Source: Massilia sp. BJB1822 (GTDB lineage: Bacteria > Pseudomonadota > Gammaproteobacteria > Burkholderiales > Burkholderiaceae_D). Taken from it: 64,000 bases of DNA. Of the stretch, positions 8,618 through 18,709 are shown one piece after another; position 1 is the first letter of the stretch; the number at the start of each line of letters is the position of its first letter. Both the position numbers and the translations under genes were made by a program. The notes under the pieces are model-generated. The model saw only the letters and a program-made list of their open reading frames with translations. It made no database searches and was not told the DNA's origin. Where the stretch lies: NCBI RefSeq assembly GCF_013369485.1, contig NZ_JABWEB010000004.1, forward strand, positions 186,001-250,000, given 5' to 3'.

Positions 8618-9031
8618 TTAGCGTTTGCGGGCGCAGACGGCTTTCAGGGCGCGCTCGTACCGGCTGCCTTTTTCCACCGGTTCCGCGTCGTAGGATTCGT
8701 ATCTGTAGGTGGCGAGGGCTTCGCCGCGCGCCATCGGCTCGGCGTAGTAAAGCTGCGACACTAGGGTGATGCTGCGCTCTTCGCAGGAATACAGGTGCTG
8801 CTGTTTGACGGAGCGGTAGCTTTTGCCGTCGGGCGCGGTCTGCGTCTGGCGGAAGGATTGCAGCAGCCAGGCTTTGCGTCCGTCCTTGCCGCGCTGGATG
8901 CTGCCGCGCTCAAGATAGAAGGTGCTTTCCTTGTCGCTGCCCAGTTTGCGCAGCGGCGCGGCTTGCGCGGCGGCGGGCAGCAGGGCGGCCAGCAGCAGGA
9001 TGGAAAACGCGAGCTGGCCAGAGGTCTGCAT
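8618..9031 (-). CDS. Small secreted protein, possibly surface-adhesin E-like
   Basis: A 137-residue exported protein with a signal peptide (about 24 residues, ending AAAQAAP). The mature part reads as a small beta protein with two Cys (YSCEERS and AVCARK) likely to pair in the periplasm, and an SFRQTQTAPDGKSYRSVKQ segment reminiscent of adhesin-E/CNP1-like proteins that measure W…YR…C…R patterns. Assignment is tentative. It follows the M48-like lipoprotein gene by 4 bp and is probably co-transcribed at the end of the dut operon. Confidence 0.7.
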   Translation of the reverse strand: MQTSGQLAFSILLLAALLPAAAQAAPLRKLGSDKESTFYLERGSIQRGKDGRKAWLLQSFRQTQTAPDGKSYRSVKQQHLYSCEERSITLVSQLYYAEPMARGEALATYRYESYDAEPVEKGSRYERALKAVCARKR

Positions 9032-9035
9032 GGTC

Positions 9036-10148
9036 TTACGGGACGAGCGGGCGCTTGCCGGCCTGCTTTGCCTTGATCTCGCCCACGGTCCTGTCGATGG
9101 CGGCGTAGCGCGCCGTGGTGGCGGGATGCACGGCCATATAGCCGTTCAGCACCGAGGCCGGATACTGGGCCGCCAGGCGCTGCCAGAAGGCTTTGGTACG
9201 GTCGATGTTGTAGCCGGCGCGCGCCAGCATGTACAGCGCGAGCTGGTCGGCCGCTACGTCCATTTCCTGCGGCATGGGCTTGATGCCACCGCTGCCGATC
9301 AGCAGCGAGAGGTCGGGCCGCACGCTGGTGAGATTGTCGATCATGCTGGCCAGGGCGGCGTTCTGGCGCAGGGTGCCGGCGTGGCCCAGCACATTGTGGG
9401 CGATGTCCTTGGCCAGCACGAAGGCAATGGCTTCGTCGCTTTGGGCGAAGCTGATCATGCCGCGCGTGAGCAGCACGCGCGAGCCGTCGGCGTAGGAGTT
9501 GATATTGTCGGCGTTGCCCAGGTCGACGCGGTAAGCGCAGGCGCGGGTCACGGGCATGTTCAGCACCTGTTCGCGGCCGTTGCGCGAGATGGTCATGCTG
9601 AGCGAGGCGCGGCTGGAGACCAGGGGGCCAAGCACGCCGGCCGCTTCGGTTTCGGCGTCGCGCCCGGTGGGCAGGGTCTTGCCGTTGGCGGCGACCAGGC
9701 CGTCGCCCTTGCGCAGGCCGGCGCTGGCGGCGCCGCTGCCGGCCAGCACGCCCGACACCTGCAGGCGGTCGTTATAGCCCAGCACCGCGCGCGCGGCGTC
9801 GGCGTATTCGCCCGGGTAGGAGTATTTGTTCTTGGCGGTGAAGCCGAGCAGATTGCGCGCCTGGGTCTTGCACAGGTCGGCGTTGTTGATCAGCAGGGGG
9901 GCGGCCACGCGGTACAGGCGGTCCTGCAGCGCGACCATGGTTTTCAGGGCATCCTGGGCGGCCAGCATGCGCGGCGTGAGCACCGGCGCGGTTTCGGCCG
10001 GCGGCGCGGCAGGGGCGGGCGCCTGGCTTACCGGAGCCTGGGGCTGGAAGGTGGAGCAGGCCGATAGGAGCAGGGAGGCTGCCGCGAGTGAGATAACCGG
10101 CCTTGCGGCCCGTACGATCCATTCAAGCTTGTTCTTCCCTGCTGCCAT
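9036..10148 (-). CDS. M48-like lipoprotein with PDZ domain and degenerate zinc site
   Basis: A 370-residue predicted outer- or inner-membrane lipoprotein: LLLSAC lipobox with Cys31. A PDZ-like domain covers about 125-200 (SGAASAGLRKGDGLVAANGK). Residues 235-365 align in pattern with M48 metallopeptidases, but the HExxH motif reads KDIAH (247-251) and the downstream EAD ligand motif reads AAD, so two or three catalytic/zinc residues are gone. It is therefore probably a non-catalytic chaperone or binding protein, or a family-specific variant. ATG at 10148 avoids the overlap with dut, which ends 10 bp upstream. Confidence 0.78.
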   Translation of the reverse strand: MAAGKNKLEWIVRAARPVISLAAASLLLSACSTFQPQAPVSQAPAPAAPPAETAPVLTPRMLAAQDALKTMVALQDRLYRVAAPLLINNADLCKTQARNLLGFTAKNKYSYPGEYADAARAVLGYNDRLQVSGVLAGSGAASAGLRKGDGLVAANGKTLPTGRDAETEAAGVLGPLVSSRASLSMTISRNGREQVLNMPVTRACAYRVDLGNADNINSYADGSRVLLTRGMISFAQSDEAIAFVLAKDIAHNVLGHAGTLRQNAALASMIDNLTSVRPDLSLLIGSGGIKPMPQEMDVAADQLALYMLARAGYNIDRTKAFWQRLAAQYPASVLNGYMAVHPATTARYAAIDRTVGEIKAKQAGKRPLVP

Positions 10149-10158
10149 AAACCTGTCC

Positions 10159-10608
10159 TCAGTGTTTGCCGGTGCTGCCGAAACCTCCGGCGCCGCGTTC
10201 GCTGGCGTCGAAGTCGTCCACGATATTAAAGCCGACTTGCAGGACCGGCACAATAATCAATTGCGCCAGGCGTTCCATGGGGGTCAGCGTGAAGGTGCTG
10301 TGGCCGCGGTTCCAGGTGGAGACCATGAGCTGGCCCTGATAGTCGGAATCGATCAAGCCTACCAGATTCCCCAGAACGATGCCGTTCTTGTGGCCCATGC
10401 CGCTGCGCGGCAGGATCATGGCGGCGTAGCCTGGATCGCCGATATGGATGGCCAGGCCGGTCGGCACCAGCACGGTCTGGCCGGGTTCGATGACCAGGGG
10501 CGCGTCGATGCAGGCGCGCAGATCGAGGCCGGCGCTGCCAGGCGTTGCGTAGGCCGGCATCTGTTCTTTCATGCGCGGGTCGAGGATTTTGACGTCGATG
10601 GATTTCAT
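10159..10608 (-). CDS. dut: dUTP diphosphatase
   Basis: A 149-residue trimeric dUTPase, hydrolysing dUTP to dUMP to keep uracil out of DNA and feed thymidylate synthesis. All five motifs are readable: [29 protein letters not shown], the ERLAQLII segment and the C-terminal GAGGFGSTG that closes over the active site. Start chosen at [10 protein letters not shown]. It lies 4 bp after coaBC, the common proteobacterial arrangement. Confidence 0.97.
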   Translation of the reverse strand: MKSIDVKILDPRMKEQMPAYATPGSAGLDLRACIDAPLVIEPGQTVLVPTGLAIHIGDPGYAAMILPRSGMGHKNGIVLGNLVGLIDSDYQGQLMVSTWNRGHSTFTLTPMERLAQLIIVPVLQVGFNIVDDFDASERGAGGFGSTGKH

Positions 10609-10612
10609 GGGA

Positions 10613-11836
10613 TTACTGGAACAGCGAGTTCTTTTCAATGCGTTTGGAGATTTCCGATACCAGCTGGCGCGCCAAGGTGAGCTTGTCGGCGCGCGGCAGG
10701 ATGGTATGGCCGTTTTCATCGAACAGGATGATGGTGTTGTCGTCCTGGCCGAAAGTCTGGTGGCCGATATTGCCCACCAGCAGAGGGATGCCTTTGCGTT
10801 CGCGCTTGGCGGCGCCGTATTCCAGCAGGTTTTCCGATTCGGCGGCAAAGCCGACGCAGTAGGGATAACCGGCCAGGCTGGTGCGCGCTGCCACGGCGGC
10901 GAGGATGTCGGGATTCTGCTCGAACTGCAGCTGCGGCACGCTGCCGTCGGCGCTTTTCTTGACCTTTTGCGTGCTGGGATTGGCCACGCGCCAGTCGGCC
11001 ACAGCGGCCACCGAGATGAAGACGTGCTGGCCGCCCAGCGAGTCCATCACGGCGTCGTGCATCTGCTGCGCGCTTTGCACGTTCACGCGCTGCACGCCGA
11101 AAGGCGTTTCCAGTGCCGTGGGGCCGGACACCAGCAGCACTTCGGCGCCCGCTTCGCGCGCGGCGCGCGCCACGGCATAACCCATTTTGCCGGAGGAGAG
11201 ATTGGTGATGCCGCGCACCGGATCGATCGGCTCGAAGGTCGGGCCGGCCGTGATCAGGATGCGCTTGCCCGCCAAGGCCTTGGGCTGGAAGGCGGCGATG
11301 ATTTCCGCCAGCAGCTGTTCCGGTTCCAGCATGCGGCCCATGCCGGTTTCGCCGCAAGCCTGGTCGCCGGCGGCCGGGCCGAGAATGGCGATGCCGTCGG
11401 CCAGCAACTGGGCGGCGTTGCGCTGGGTGGCGGGATTGGTCCACATCTCCACATTCATCGCGGGGGCCACCAGCAGCGGCACATGGCGCGGACGCGCCAG
11501 ACACATGGTCGAGAGCAGGTCGTCGCAGACGCCGTGCGCCAGCTTGACCATGAAGTCGGCCGAGCAGGGCGCGATGACCACGGCGTCGGCGTCGCGCGTG
11601 ACGTCGATATGGGCCATATTGTTGTTCACGCGCGGATCCCACTGGCTGCTGAACACCGGCTTGCCCGACAGGGCTTGCATGGTGACGGCGGTGATGAAGT
11701 GGGTGGCCGCATCGGTCATCACCACCTGCACCGAAGCGCCTTCCTTGCTCAGTGCGCGGCACAGCTCAGCGGCCTTGTAGCAGGCCACGCCGCCCGACAG
11801 GCCGAGAACGATTTTTTTGCCAGCGAGTTCCATCAT
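10613..11836 (-). CDS. coaBC: Bifunctional phosphopantothenoylcysteine decarboxylase/synthetase
   Basis: A 407-residue bifunctional coenzyme A enzyme. The N-terminal CoaC flavoprotein (to about 185) has [14 protein letters not shown], and [14 protein letters not shown] with its catalytic Cys. The C-terminal CoaB ligase (about 190-405) begins [20 protein letters not shown] and includes VAAVADWR. Two adjacent ATG codons (11836 and 11833) can serve as start; GGGAG lies 4-7 nt upstream. In the lspA-coaBC-dut run. Confidence 0.96.
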   Translation of the reverse strand: MMELAGKKIVLGLSGGVACYKAAELCRALSKEGASVQVVMTDAATHFITAVTMQALSGKPVFSSQWDPRVNNNMAHIDVTRDADAVVIAPCSADFMVKLAHGVCDDLLSTMCLARPRHVPLLVAPAMNVEMWTNPATQRNAAQLLADGIAILGPAAGDQACGETGMGRMLEPEQLLAEIIAAFQPKALAGKRILITAGPTFEPIDPVRGITNLSSGKMGYAVARAAREAGAEVLLVSGPTALETPFGVQRVNVQSAQQMHDAVMDSLGGQHVFISVAAVADWRVANPSTQKVKKSADGSVPQLQFEQNPDILAAVAARTSLAGYPYCVGFAAESENLLEYGAAKRERKGIPLLVGNIGHQTFGQDDNTIILFDENGHTILPRADKLTLARQLVSEISKRIEKNSLFQ

Positions 11837-11850
11837 GCTTCTCCCTCGGA

Positions 11851-12354
11851 TTACTTATTCACCCGGCGCAGCTCGTCGAGTATGAACAGGCCGACGCCGA
11901 CGCAGATGGCCGAATCGGCGATATTGAAGGCCGGGAAGTGGCCCAGGCCGCGCCAGTGGAAGTCAAGGAAATCGATCACATGGCCATACACCATGCGGTC
12001 GATCACATTGCCCACGGCGCCGCCCAGGATCAGGGCCAGGGCCCAGCAGAACAGGCGCTGGCCGGCATGCTTGCGCAGCAGATAAACGATGAACAGGGCG
12101 GCGGCGATGCCGATGGCGGTGAAGAAGTAGCGCTGCCAGCCGCTCTCGTTGGAGAGGAAGCTGAACGCGGCGCCGCGGTTGTAGGCCAGCACCAGGTTGA
12201 AGAATTTGGTGACGACCAGTTCATCGCCCAGGCGGAACATCTTGGTGATGGTGATCTTGCTGAGCTGGTCGAACAGGATGACGATGGCAGCGATGCCCAG
12301 CCAGGGATTCATGCTGGCGGGAGAAGTCGAGAAGGTTTTCTTGTTGGTTGCCAT
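11851..12354 (-). CDS. lspA: Lipoprotein signal peptidase II
   Basis: A 167-residue inner-membrane aspartyl protease that removes signal peptides from prolipoproteins. Four transmembrane helices are visible. The catalytic Asp residues lie in [14 protein letters not shown] and FNIADS, with the conserved [10 protein letters not shown] loop near residue 58. It follows ileS as in most proteobacteria. Window lipoproteins such as the M48-like protein are candidate substrates. Confidence 0.97.
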   Translation of the reverse strand: MATNKKTFSTSPASMNPWLGIAAIVILFDQLSKITITKMFRLGDELVVTKFFNLVLAYNRGAAFSFLSNESGWQRYFFTAIGIAAALFIVYLLRKHAGQRLFCWALALILGGAVGNVIDRMVYGHVIDFLDFHWRGLGHFPAFNIADSAICVGVGLFILDELRRVNK

Positions 12355-12420
12355 GGATATTTGCCAGGATTGCGTGACCGTCAGCGCGCCTTGACGCGCC
12401 GACGGGACGGTGGTGATGAC

Positions 12421-15285
12421 TTAAGCGTACTTGCGCTGTTCGCCGGCGCCGAACAGATTGCTGTGGCAGCGGCCGCACAGGGTCGGGTGGTCCGCATGGC
12501 TGCCCACGTCGGCGCGGTAGTGCCAGCAGCGCTCGCACTTCTCGGCGCTGGAGGCGGCCACGTTCACCGCTTCATCGGCTTCTGCTGCCACTTCGACGGC
12601 TTTCGCCAGCGAAGTGATGAAGACGAATTTCAGCTCGTCGTCCAGGCTGGCCAGCACTTTGTACTTGTCGCCGGCAGCCTTGATCTCCAGTTCCGCCTGC
12701 AGCGAGGAGCCGATGGCGCCGGAAGCGCGCAGGTCTTCCAGCTGCTTGGTCACATCGTTGCGCACGGCGCGGATGGCGGCGTACTTCTCCAGCAGGGCGG
12801 CGCCGTCGGCCAGTTCCGGCAGCTGCCACCAGGTCTGGGTGTAGATGGTTTCGTCGCTGGCCTGGAAGGTTTCCGCACCGGCGAAGATGGCCCAGGCTTC
12901 CTCGGCCGTGAAGCTGAGAACAGGGGCCATCAGGCGCAGCAGGCTTTGCGTGATATGCCACAGCGCGGTCTGGGCCGAGCGGCGCGCCTTGGAATCGACG
13001 GCCGTGGTGTACAGGCGGTCCTTCAGGATGTCCAGGTAGAAGCCGCCCAGGTCTTCCGAGCAGAAGTTCTGCAGCTTCGACACCACCGGATGGAACTCGT
13101 AGTTCTCGTAATGCTTCTCCAGCGTGGCCTGCAGGGCGGCCATATTGGCGATCGCATAGCGGTCGATTTCGGCCAGTTCGGCCAGTGGCACGGCATTCTT
13201 GGCCGGGTCGAAGTCCGAGGTGTTCGCCAGCAGGAAGCGCAGGGTGTTGCGGATGCGGCGGTAGGACTCGGTGACGCGCTTCAGGATCTCGTCCGAGATC
13301 GACAGCTCGCCGGTGTAGTCGGTGGCAGCGATCCACAGGCGCAGGATGTCGGCGCCCAGGGTGTCGGAGATCTTCTGCGGCGCCAGGGTATTGCCCAGCG
13401 ACTTGGACATCTTCTTGCCTTCGCCGTCCACGGTGAAGCCGTGCGTCAGCAGCGCCTTGTAAGGCGGCTGGCCGTTCAGCATGGAGGAGGTCAGCAGCGA
13501 GGAGTGGAACCAGCCGCGGTGCTGGTCCGAACCTTCCAGATACAGGTCGGCCGGGAAGGCGCTCTGCTCGGCGTGCGAGCCGCGCAGCACGGTCTGGTGG
13601 GTGGTGCCGGAGTCGAACCACACGTCCAGCGTGTCCTTGTTCTTCACGTACATGGCCGCTTCCTCGCCCAGCAGGGTGACCGGGTCGAGCGTGAGCCAGG
13701 CTTCGATGCCGTTCTTCTCGATCAGCTGCGCCACCTGCTCCAGCAGCTCAGGGGTGCGCGGATGCAGGTCGCCGGTTTCCTTGTGCAGGAAGAAGGCCAT
13801 CGGCACGCCCCACTGGCGCTGGCGCGACAGGGTCCAGTCCGGACGGTTGGCGATCATGCCGTGCAGGCGCGCCTGGCCCCAGTCGGGGAAGAAGCGGGTC
13901 TGCTCGATGCCTTTGAGCGCGGTCTGGCGCAGGGTCGGGCCGCCGTCCTTCGGATGGGCGTCCATGCCGGCGAACCACTGCGAGGTGGCGCGGTAGACGA
14001 TCGGGGTCTTGTGGCGCCAGCAGTGCATATAGCTGTGGTCGAACATCTTCAGTTCGAACAGGGCGCCCGCTTCGCGCAGCGCGCCGCAGATCGGCTTGGA
14101 GGCTTCCCAGATGGTCATGCCGCCGAACAGCGGCAGGCTGTCGACGTATTTGCCGTCGCCCATCACCGGTTTCAGGATCTCGTCATCCTTCATGCCGTGC
14201 GATTTGCAGGACACGAAGTCGTCCAGGCCGTAGGCCGGGGCCGAGTGCACCACGCCGGTGCCGCTGTCGGTGGTCACGTAATCGGCCAGGTAGATTGGCG
14301 AAGTGCGGTCGTAGAAGGCGTCGCGCGCGTGCAGCGGGTGCTTGAAGCGGATGCCGGCCAGCGCCGCGCCGTCGCAGGTGCCGAGGGTGGTGCCTTCGAG
14401 CTTGTAGCGCGCCAGGCAGGATTCCACCAGATCCTGGCCCAGGATCAGCAGCAGGGGCTTGCCATCGCGCTCGGTCTGCACCAGGGCGTATTTCAGCTCG
14501 GGGTGCACGTTCAGCGCCTGGTTGGACGGGATGGTCCATGGCGTGGTGGTCCAGATGACGATGAAGCCGTCGGCGGCAGGCAGGGATGGCAGGTCGAAGG
14601 CCTTGGCCAGCTTGTCGTGCTCGGCGAAGGCGAAGCCGACGTCGATGGCCGGGTCTTTCTTGTCCTGGTATTCCACTTCCGCTTCGGCCAGGGCCGAGCC
14701 GCAGTCGAAGCACCAGTTGACCGGCTTCAGGCCGCGGTAGACATAGCCTTTTTCCAGCAGCTTGCCGAGCGAGCGCAGTTCGTCCGCTTCATTGCCGTGG
14801 GCCATGGTCAGGTAAGGGTTGTCCCACTCGCCCAGCACGCCCAGGCGCACGAAGCCCTGCTTCTGGCGTTCCACCTGCTCGGAAGCATAGGCGCGCGCCT
14901 TGCTCAGCACTTCGGCGGTCGGCAGGTTTTTGCCGTACAGCTTTTCGATCTGGATTTCGATCGGCATGCCGTGGCAATCCCAGCCCGGCACGTAAGGCGC
15001 GTCGAAGCCGGCCAGGGTGCGCGACTTAACCACGATGTCCTTCAGGATCTTGTTGACGGCGTGGCCGAGGTGGATGTCGCCGTTGGCGTAAGGAGGACCG
15101 TCGTGCAGGATGAATTTTGGACGGCCGGCGGCAGCCTTGCGGATGCGCTGGTAGATTTTCTTGTCCTGCCACTGCTTGACCCAGTTCGGTTCGCGCTTGG
15201 ACAGGTCGCCGCGCATCGGGAATGGGGTTTCGGTCATATTGACCGGGTATTTGCTCTCGGCCTTCTTTGCTTTGTTGTCGGACAT
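12421..15285 (-). CDS. ileS: Isoleucyl-tRNA synthetase
   Basis: A 954-residue class I synthetase of normal bacterial length. [13 protein letters not shown] (HIGH motif) lies near residue 60 and KMSKSLGN (KMSKS loop) near residue 620. The CP1 editing domain lies between, and the C-terminus carries a zinc-binding CERCWHYR…CGRCHSNL motif. Cytoplasmic and essential. Followed by lspA and preceded by ribF on the same strand. Confidence 0.98.
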   Translation of the reverse strand: MSDNKAKKAESKYPVNMTETPFPMRGDLSKREPNWVKQWQDKKIYQRIRKAAAGRPKFILHDGPPYANGDIHLGHAVNKILKDIVVKSRTLAGFDAPYVPGWDCHGMPIEIQIEKLYGKNLPTAEVLSKARAYASEQVERQKQGFVRLGVLGEWDNPYLTMAHGNEADELRSLGKLLEKGYVYRGLKPVNWCFDCGSALAEAEVEYQDKKDPAIDVGFAFAEHDKLAKAFDLPSLPAADGFIVIWTTTPWTIPSNQALNVHPELKYALVQTERDGKPLLLILGQDLVESCLARYKLEGTTLGTCDGAALAGIRFKHPLHARDAFYDRTSPIYLADYVTTDSGTGVVHSAPAYGLDDFVSCKSHGMKDDEILKPVMGDGKYVDSLPLFGGMTIWEASKPICGALREAGALFELKMFDHSYMHCWRHKTPIVYRATSQWFAGMDAHPKDGGPTLRQTALKGIEQTRFFPDWGQARLHGMIANRPDWTLSRQRQWGVPMAFFLHKETGDLHPRTPELLEQVAQLIEKNGIEAWLTLDPVTLLGEEAAMYVKNKDTLDVWFDSGTTHQTVLRGSHAEQSAFPADLYLEGSDQHRGWFHSSLLTSSMLNGQPPYKALLTHGFTVDGEGKKMSKSLGNTLAPQKISDTLGADILRLWIAATDYTGELSISDEILKRVTESYRRIRNTLRFLLANTSDFDPAKNAVPLAELAEIDRYAIANMAALQATLEKHYENYEFHPVVSKLQNFCSEDLGGFYLDILKDRLYTTAVDSKARRSAQTALWHITQSLLRLMAPVLSFTAEEAWAIFAGAETFQASDETIYTQTWWQLPELADGAALLEKYAAIRAVRNDVTKQLEDLRASGAIGSSLQAELEIKAAGDKYKVLASLDDELKFVFITSLAKAVEVAAEADEAVNVAASSAEKCERCWHYRADVGSHADHPTLCGRCHSNLFGAGEQRKYA

Positions 15286-15346
15286 ATCGGATCTTTATGT
15301 GTTCGTATAAGGGATGCGCTGGGCGCTGGATGGAAGCGGGCCAGGG

Positions 15347-16318
15347 TCAAATTCGGTCGGTTGCGTTGACGGCGCCGCTGCGCTCCATGAAGAAGGCGCG
15401 CGCCTGGTCGGAATCGCGCTGGATGGCGGCCGTCAGGGTAGGCAGATCGATGAATTTTTCTTCGTCGCGGATTTTGCGCAGGAACTCCACGCGCACCGCC
15501 TGGCCGTAGCACTGGCGGGCGAAGTCGAAGATATGCACTTCCAGCAGCACACGGCCGCTGTCTTCCACGGTGGGGCGCACGCCGAGGCTGGCCACGGCGG
15601 GCAGGGGCGCATCGGCCAGGCCGTGCACCTGCACGATGAAGATGCCGGACAGCGCGGGGCGGTGCGGCACGCGCAGGTTCAGCGTGGGGAAGCCGAGCGT
15701 GCGGCCCAGCTTCTGGCCATGGATCACATGGCCGGAAATCGAATAGGGATGGCCCAGCAGCTGTTCGGCGTGGGCGAAATCGCCTTCGGCCAGCGCGGCG
15801 CGCACGGCGGAAGAGGAGATGCGGCTGGCGCCGTTCATCACCGTGGGCAGGGCTTCGACGTGGAAGCCGTACTCGCGGCCCGCTTCCATCAGCATCTGCA
15901 CATTGCCGGCGCGCCGGGCGCCGTAGCAGAAATCGTCGCCCACCATCAGCCATTTCACGTGCAGGCCTTCGACCAGCACGTCGCGCGTGAATTGTTCCGG
16001 TGTCAGGGCGGCGAAATGTTCGGAGAAATGTTCGACGATGACGCGGTCGATGCCGTGGTCGTCCAGCGATTTGAGCTTGTCGCGCAGATTGGCGATGCGC
16101 GGCGGCGCTTTCGACATATCGCGCGCCTTGCGCGCAAAGAATTCGCGCGGATGCGGCTCGAAGGTCATCACGGCCGCTTCCAGGCCAAGCCGGTCGGCGG
16201 CTGAGCGCACCTGTGCCAGCAAGGCCTGGTGGCCCAGATGGACGCCATCGAAATTGCCTATGGTCAGGGCGCAGGGCGCGCGCGCCGCTGCATTGGGAAG
16301 TCCGCGAAATACCTTCAT
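15347..16318 (-). CDS. ribF: Bifunctional riboflavin kinase/FAD synthetase
   Basis: A 323-residue enzyme making FMN and then FAD. The N-terminal nucleotidyltransferase has IGNFDGVHLGHQALL and FCYGARRAGN; the C-terminal kinase has GRTLGFPTLNL. First gene of the ribF-ileS-lspA-coaBC-dut run; 61 bp separate it from ileS. Confidence 0.97.
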   Translation of the reverse strand: MKVFRGLPNAAARAPCALTIGNFDGVHLGHQALLAQVRSAADRLGLEAAVMTFEPHPREFFARKARDMSKAPPRIANLRDKLKSLDDHGIDRVIVEHFSEHFAALTPEQFTRDVLVEGLHVKWLMVGDDFCYGARRAGNVQMLMEAGREYGFHVEALPTVMNGASRISSSAVRAALAEGDFAHAEQLLGHPYSISGHVIHGQKLGRTLGFPTLNLRVPHRPALSGIFIVQVHGLADAPLPAVASLGVRPTVEDSGRVLLEVHIFDFARQCYGQAVRVEFLRKIRDEEKFIDLPTLTAAIQRDSDQARAFFMERSGAVNATDRI

Positions 16319-16416
16319 GGGGATTCTGTACTTAAAAAACGGGTCCGGAATGGTGGATTATACAGATTCAACTAAGAACCTCGCAGTGCAACATTCCAGG
16401 GCCGGCGCTGCCACCC

Positions 16417-16454
16417 AAAGAAAAAGCGCTGCCTGCGGGGCAGACAGCGCTTTG
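16417..16454 (-). terminator. Terminator of the tonB-exbBD-TPR operon
   Basis: Read on the minus strand, AAAGCGCTG pairs with CAGCGCTTT around an inner CTGC/GCAG stem, followed by TTTTTC. It lies about 35 bp past the stop of the TPR gene. Confidence 0.8.
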
Positions 16455-16488
16455 CGGGACGCGCCCGGCCCGTTACCGGGGCCGATAC

Positions 16489-17733
16489 TTACATCGGATG
16501 ATTGATGTACATGGTCCAGTAGCGTGCCAGTTCGGCTTCGCCGTGCTCGCCTTTCACACTTTTCAGGGTGCTCAGGGCAGCCGGTTTCTTGCCGGCGTTG
16601 AACTGGGCCAGACCGTAGTGCAGTTTCATTTCTTCAGGACGCTTGGCAGTGCCGAACTTGATGGCTTGCTCGATCAGTTTCAGACCCTGATCGCCCTTGC
16701 CTTCGGAGACCAGGGAGAAGCCCATATTGGCCAGGCCATCGGCATCCTTGTTCTTGACCAGCTCCGCTTCCTGGGCGGCCTGGGCCTTGGCATTGTCGGC
16801 CTGGGTTTTCACGGCCAGGTCTTTCAGACGCTGGTGACGGCCGGCATCGGCGCCGGTACCCAGCGCGCCTTTTTTGTAGCCTTGCTCGACGATCTTCAGC
16901 GCTTCGGCTGGATTGCCCGACTGCAGGGACAGCTGCGACATTTCCATGTACTCGCCCGGCTTGGCCAGCAGGCCCAGCGCCAGTTTCAGGCGCAGCACGT
17001 CCAGGTTCAGGGTGCTGGAGGAGAAGCCTGGCTTGCCGACCACGCGGTTCAGCAGGTCAGCCCAGTAACTGGTTTTCGGATAGCCGGCAGCCAGTTTTTC
17101 CAGGGTGTTGACGTAGCCCGCCTTGTCGTTCTGCTTGAGCTGGATATTGGCCAGCATCTGCAGGCTTTCTTCGCTGGCCTTGCCGCCTTGGGCTTGCAGT
17201 TCCTTGGCCGCTTCGGCGTATTTGCCGCTCTGGTAGTAGGACTGGATCAGCAGCTGGCGCATCTGGCCGTCGTTGCTGTCCTTCAGCGAACGCTGAATCC
17301 AGGTGATGGCTTTTGGATAGTCCTTGGCGCGGTAATAGATGCTGGCCAGGGCTTGGGTGAATTTCGGCGATTCGGCGGCGGACAGGCGGCCGGAATTGAG
17401 CACCGTTTCGAGCGCTTTGACGGCGGTATCGTTGTCGCCGGCAGCCATGGCGGCCGACACGCGGGTACGCTCGATCATGTATTTTTCGTTGTCGGATTTG
17501 CCGCCGACCGCATCGGCTTCCTTCAGCTTGGCCAGGGCTTCCTTGTTTTTGCCGGCCTGTGCCAGTTTCTGTGCTTCTTGCAGGGGCTTGCCGACTTCGG
17601 CGCGGATGGCGTCGGCGGCATGGGCTACCGAGCTCAGGCCGACCAGGGGGGCAGCTGCGTTAAAACCAATAGCGGCCATCACCAGGCCGAGATGAGCGAG
17701 ACGAAACTTAGGCATGGGAAAAAGTTCTTTCAT
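16489..17733 (-). CDS. Secreted TPR-repeat protein of the TonB operon
   Basis: A 414-residue exported protein: signal peptide (…SVAHAAD) and then tandem TPR-like helical pairs throughout (for example EAQKLAQAGKNKEALAKLKE, ASIYYRAKDYPKAITWIQ, QSYYQSGKYAEAAKEL). It is the last gene of the tonB-exbB-exbD-exbD operon, which suggests a periplasmic scaffold for a TonB-dependent complex. Start is uncertain between ATG 17733 (used) and ATG 17715, which gives a tidier signal peptide; neither has a good ribosome-binding site. Confidence 0.85.
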   Translation of the reverse strand: MKELFPMPKFRLAHLGLVMAAIGFNAAAPLVGLSSVAHAADAIRAEVGKPLQEAQKLAQAGKNKEALAKLKEADAVGGKSDNEKYMIERTRVSAAMAAGDNDTAVKALETVLNSGRLSAAESPKFTQALASIYYRAKDYPKAITWIQRSLKDSNDGQMRQLLIQSYYQSGKYAEAAKELQAQGGKASEESLQMLANIQLKQNDKAGYVNTLEKLAAGYPKTSYWADLLNRVVGKPGFSSSTLNLDVLRLKLALGLLAKPGEYMEMSQLSLQSGNPAEALKIVEQGYKKGALGTGADAGRHQRLKDLAVKTQADNAKAQAAQEAELVKNKDADGLANMGFSLVSEGKGDQGLKLIEQAIKFGTAKRPEEMKLHYGLAQFNAGKKPAALSTLKSVKGEHGEAELARYWTMYINHPM

Positions 17734-17786
17734 CAAAAAGCGAAATAGGCAGGGGAGGCCTGCCTATCCGGGAATAAAACGTAGCT

Positions 17787-18218
17787 TTATTGGAACTGTT
17801 CGTTACCGACCAGGCCAATCTTGGTTACGCCCAGACGCTGGGCCGAAGCCATCACGCCTGCCACCACTTTATACGACACCAGCTTGTTGGGGCGCAGATG
17901 CACCTCAGGCTGGTCAGCTTGCGCTGCCACGGTCATCAACTTCGCTTCCAGGGTCGAGCGGTCAGGAATAACCGCGTTGTCCCACAGAATGGTGCCGTCG
18001 AAGTCCACGTCGATCGTCACAACCACGGGTTCCTTGGTCGGCGGCGGCGGAGTGCCCACCGGCATGTTCAAGTTCACCGAGTGATTCGCTTTCGGAATCG
18101 TGATAATCAGCATGATGATCAGCACCAGCATGACGTCGATCAGCGGCGTCATGTTCACTTCCATCATTGGTTCCGGATCCGCGCCAGCAGCGCTACCCGA
18201 ACCGACATTCATACTCAT
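17787..18218 (-). CDS. exbD: ExbD-family biopolymer transport protein (second copy)
   Basis: A 143-residue protein with one transmembrane helix near the N-terminus, preceded by MMEVNMTPLIDVMLVLIIM, where the Asp is the conserved proton-path residue of ExbD/TolR. The periplasmic domain follows. It differs clearly from the upstream exbD copy in the PVGTPPPPTKE stretch, so this is a two-ExbD system like the tonB-exbB-exbD1-exbD2 cluster known in Xanthomonas. Confidence 0.93.
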   Translation of the reverse strand: MSMNVGSGSAAGADPEPMMEVNMTPLIDVMLVLIIMLIITIPKANHSVNLNMPVGTPPPPTKEPVVVTIDVDFDGTILWDNAVIPDRSTLEAKLMTVAAQADQPEVHLRPNKLVSYKVVAGVMASAQRLGVTKIGLVGNEQFQ

Positions 18219-18277
18219 GAGTGTGTTCCTTTAAAGATGGACATCCCGCCAGCAGGGCGGACGGGACGTCCAAGGCC

Positions 18278-18703
18278 TTACATCTTATCAGGCGGTTCGG
18301 TGATGAAACCGACCTTCTGGATGCCAGCACGCTGGGCAGTGTAGATGACCTTGCCGACGAATTCGTAACGCGCATCGCGGTCGCCGCGAACGTGTACTTC
18401 CGGCTGGGGCAGTTTCACTGCTTCAGTCTTCAGAAAATCGAACAACTCATTGGTGTCCGCCATTTTCTTCTGGTTCCAGTAAATGTCACCATCTTTATTG
18501 ATAACGATGTTGACGTTCTCTGGCTTAGGTTGCATAGCCTGGTTGGTCTCTTCCGGCAGAGTGATTTTCTGCAGTTTGAGCACGACCGGGCTGGTGATCA
18601 GGAAGATGATCAGAAGAACCAACATGATGTCCACGAGGGGCGTCGTGTTGATCTCTGACATTACGGTATCTTCTCCGCTATCGGAGCCAACGGACATCGA
18701 CAT
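18278..18703 (-). CDS. exbD: ExbD-family biopolymer transport protein (first copy)
   Basis: A 141-residue paralogue of the neighbouring ExbD. MSEINTTPLVDIMLVLLIIFLI carries the conserved Asp in the single transmembrane helix (described here by parts: TTPLVDIMLVLL core). It follows exbB by 6 bp, implying co-translation. With ExbB it forms the inner-membrane proton channel that energises TonB. Confidence 0.93.
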   Translation of the reverse strand: MSMSVGSDSGEDTVMSEINTTPLVDIMLVLLIIFLITSPVVLKLQKITLPEETNQAMQPKPENVNIVINKDGDIYWNQKKMADTNELFDFLKTEAVKLPQPEVHVRGDRDARYEFVGKVIYTAQRAGIQKVGFITEPPDKM

Positions 18704-18709
18704 GGTTAA

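Noticed and set aside
11752-15369. A 1205-codon plus-strand frame across coaBC, lspA and ileS
   Set aside because: Complement of ileS and neighbours with typical shadow composition; no recognisable motif.
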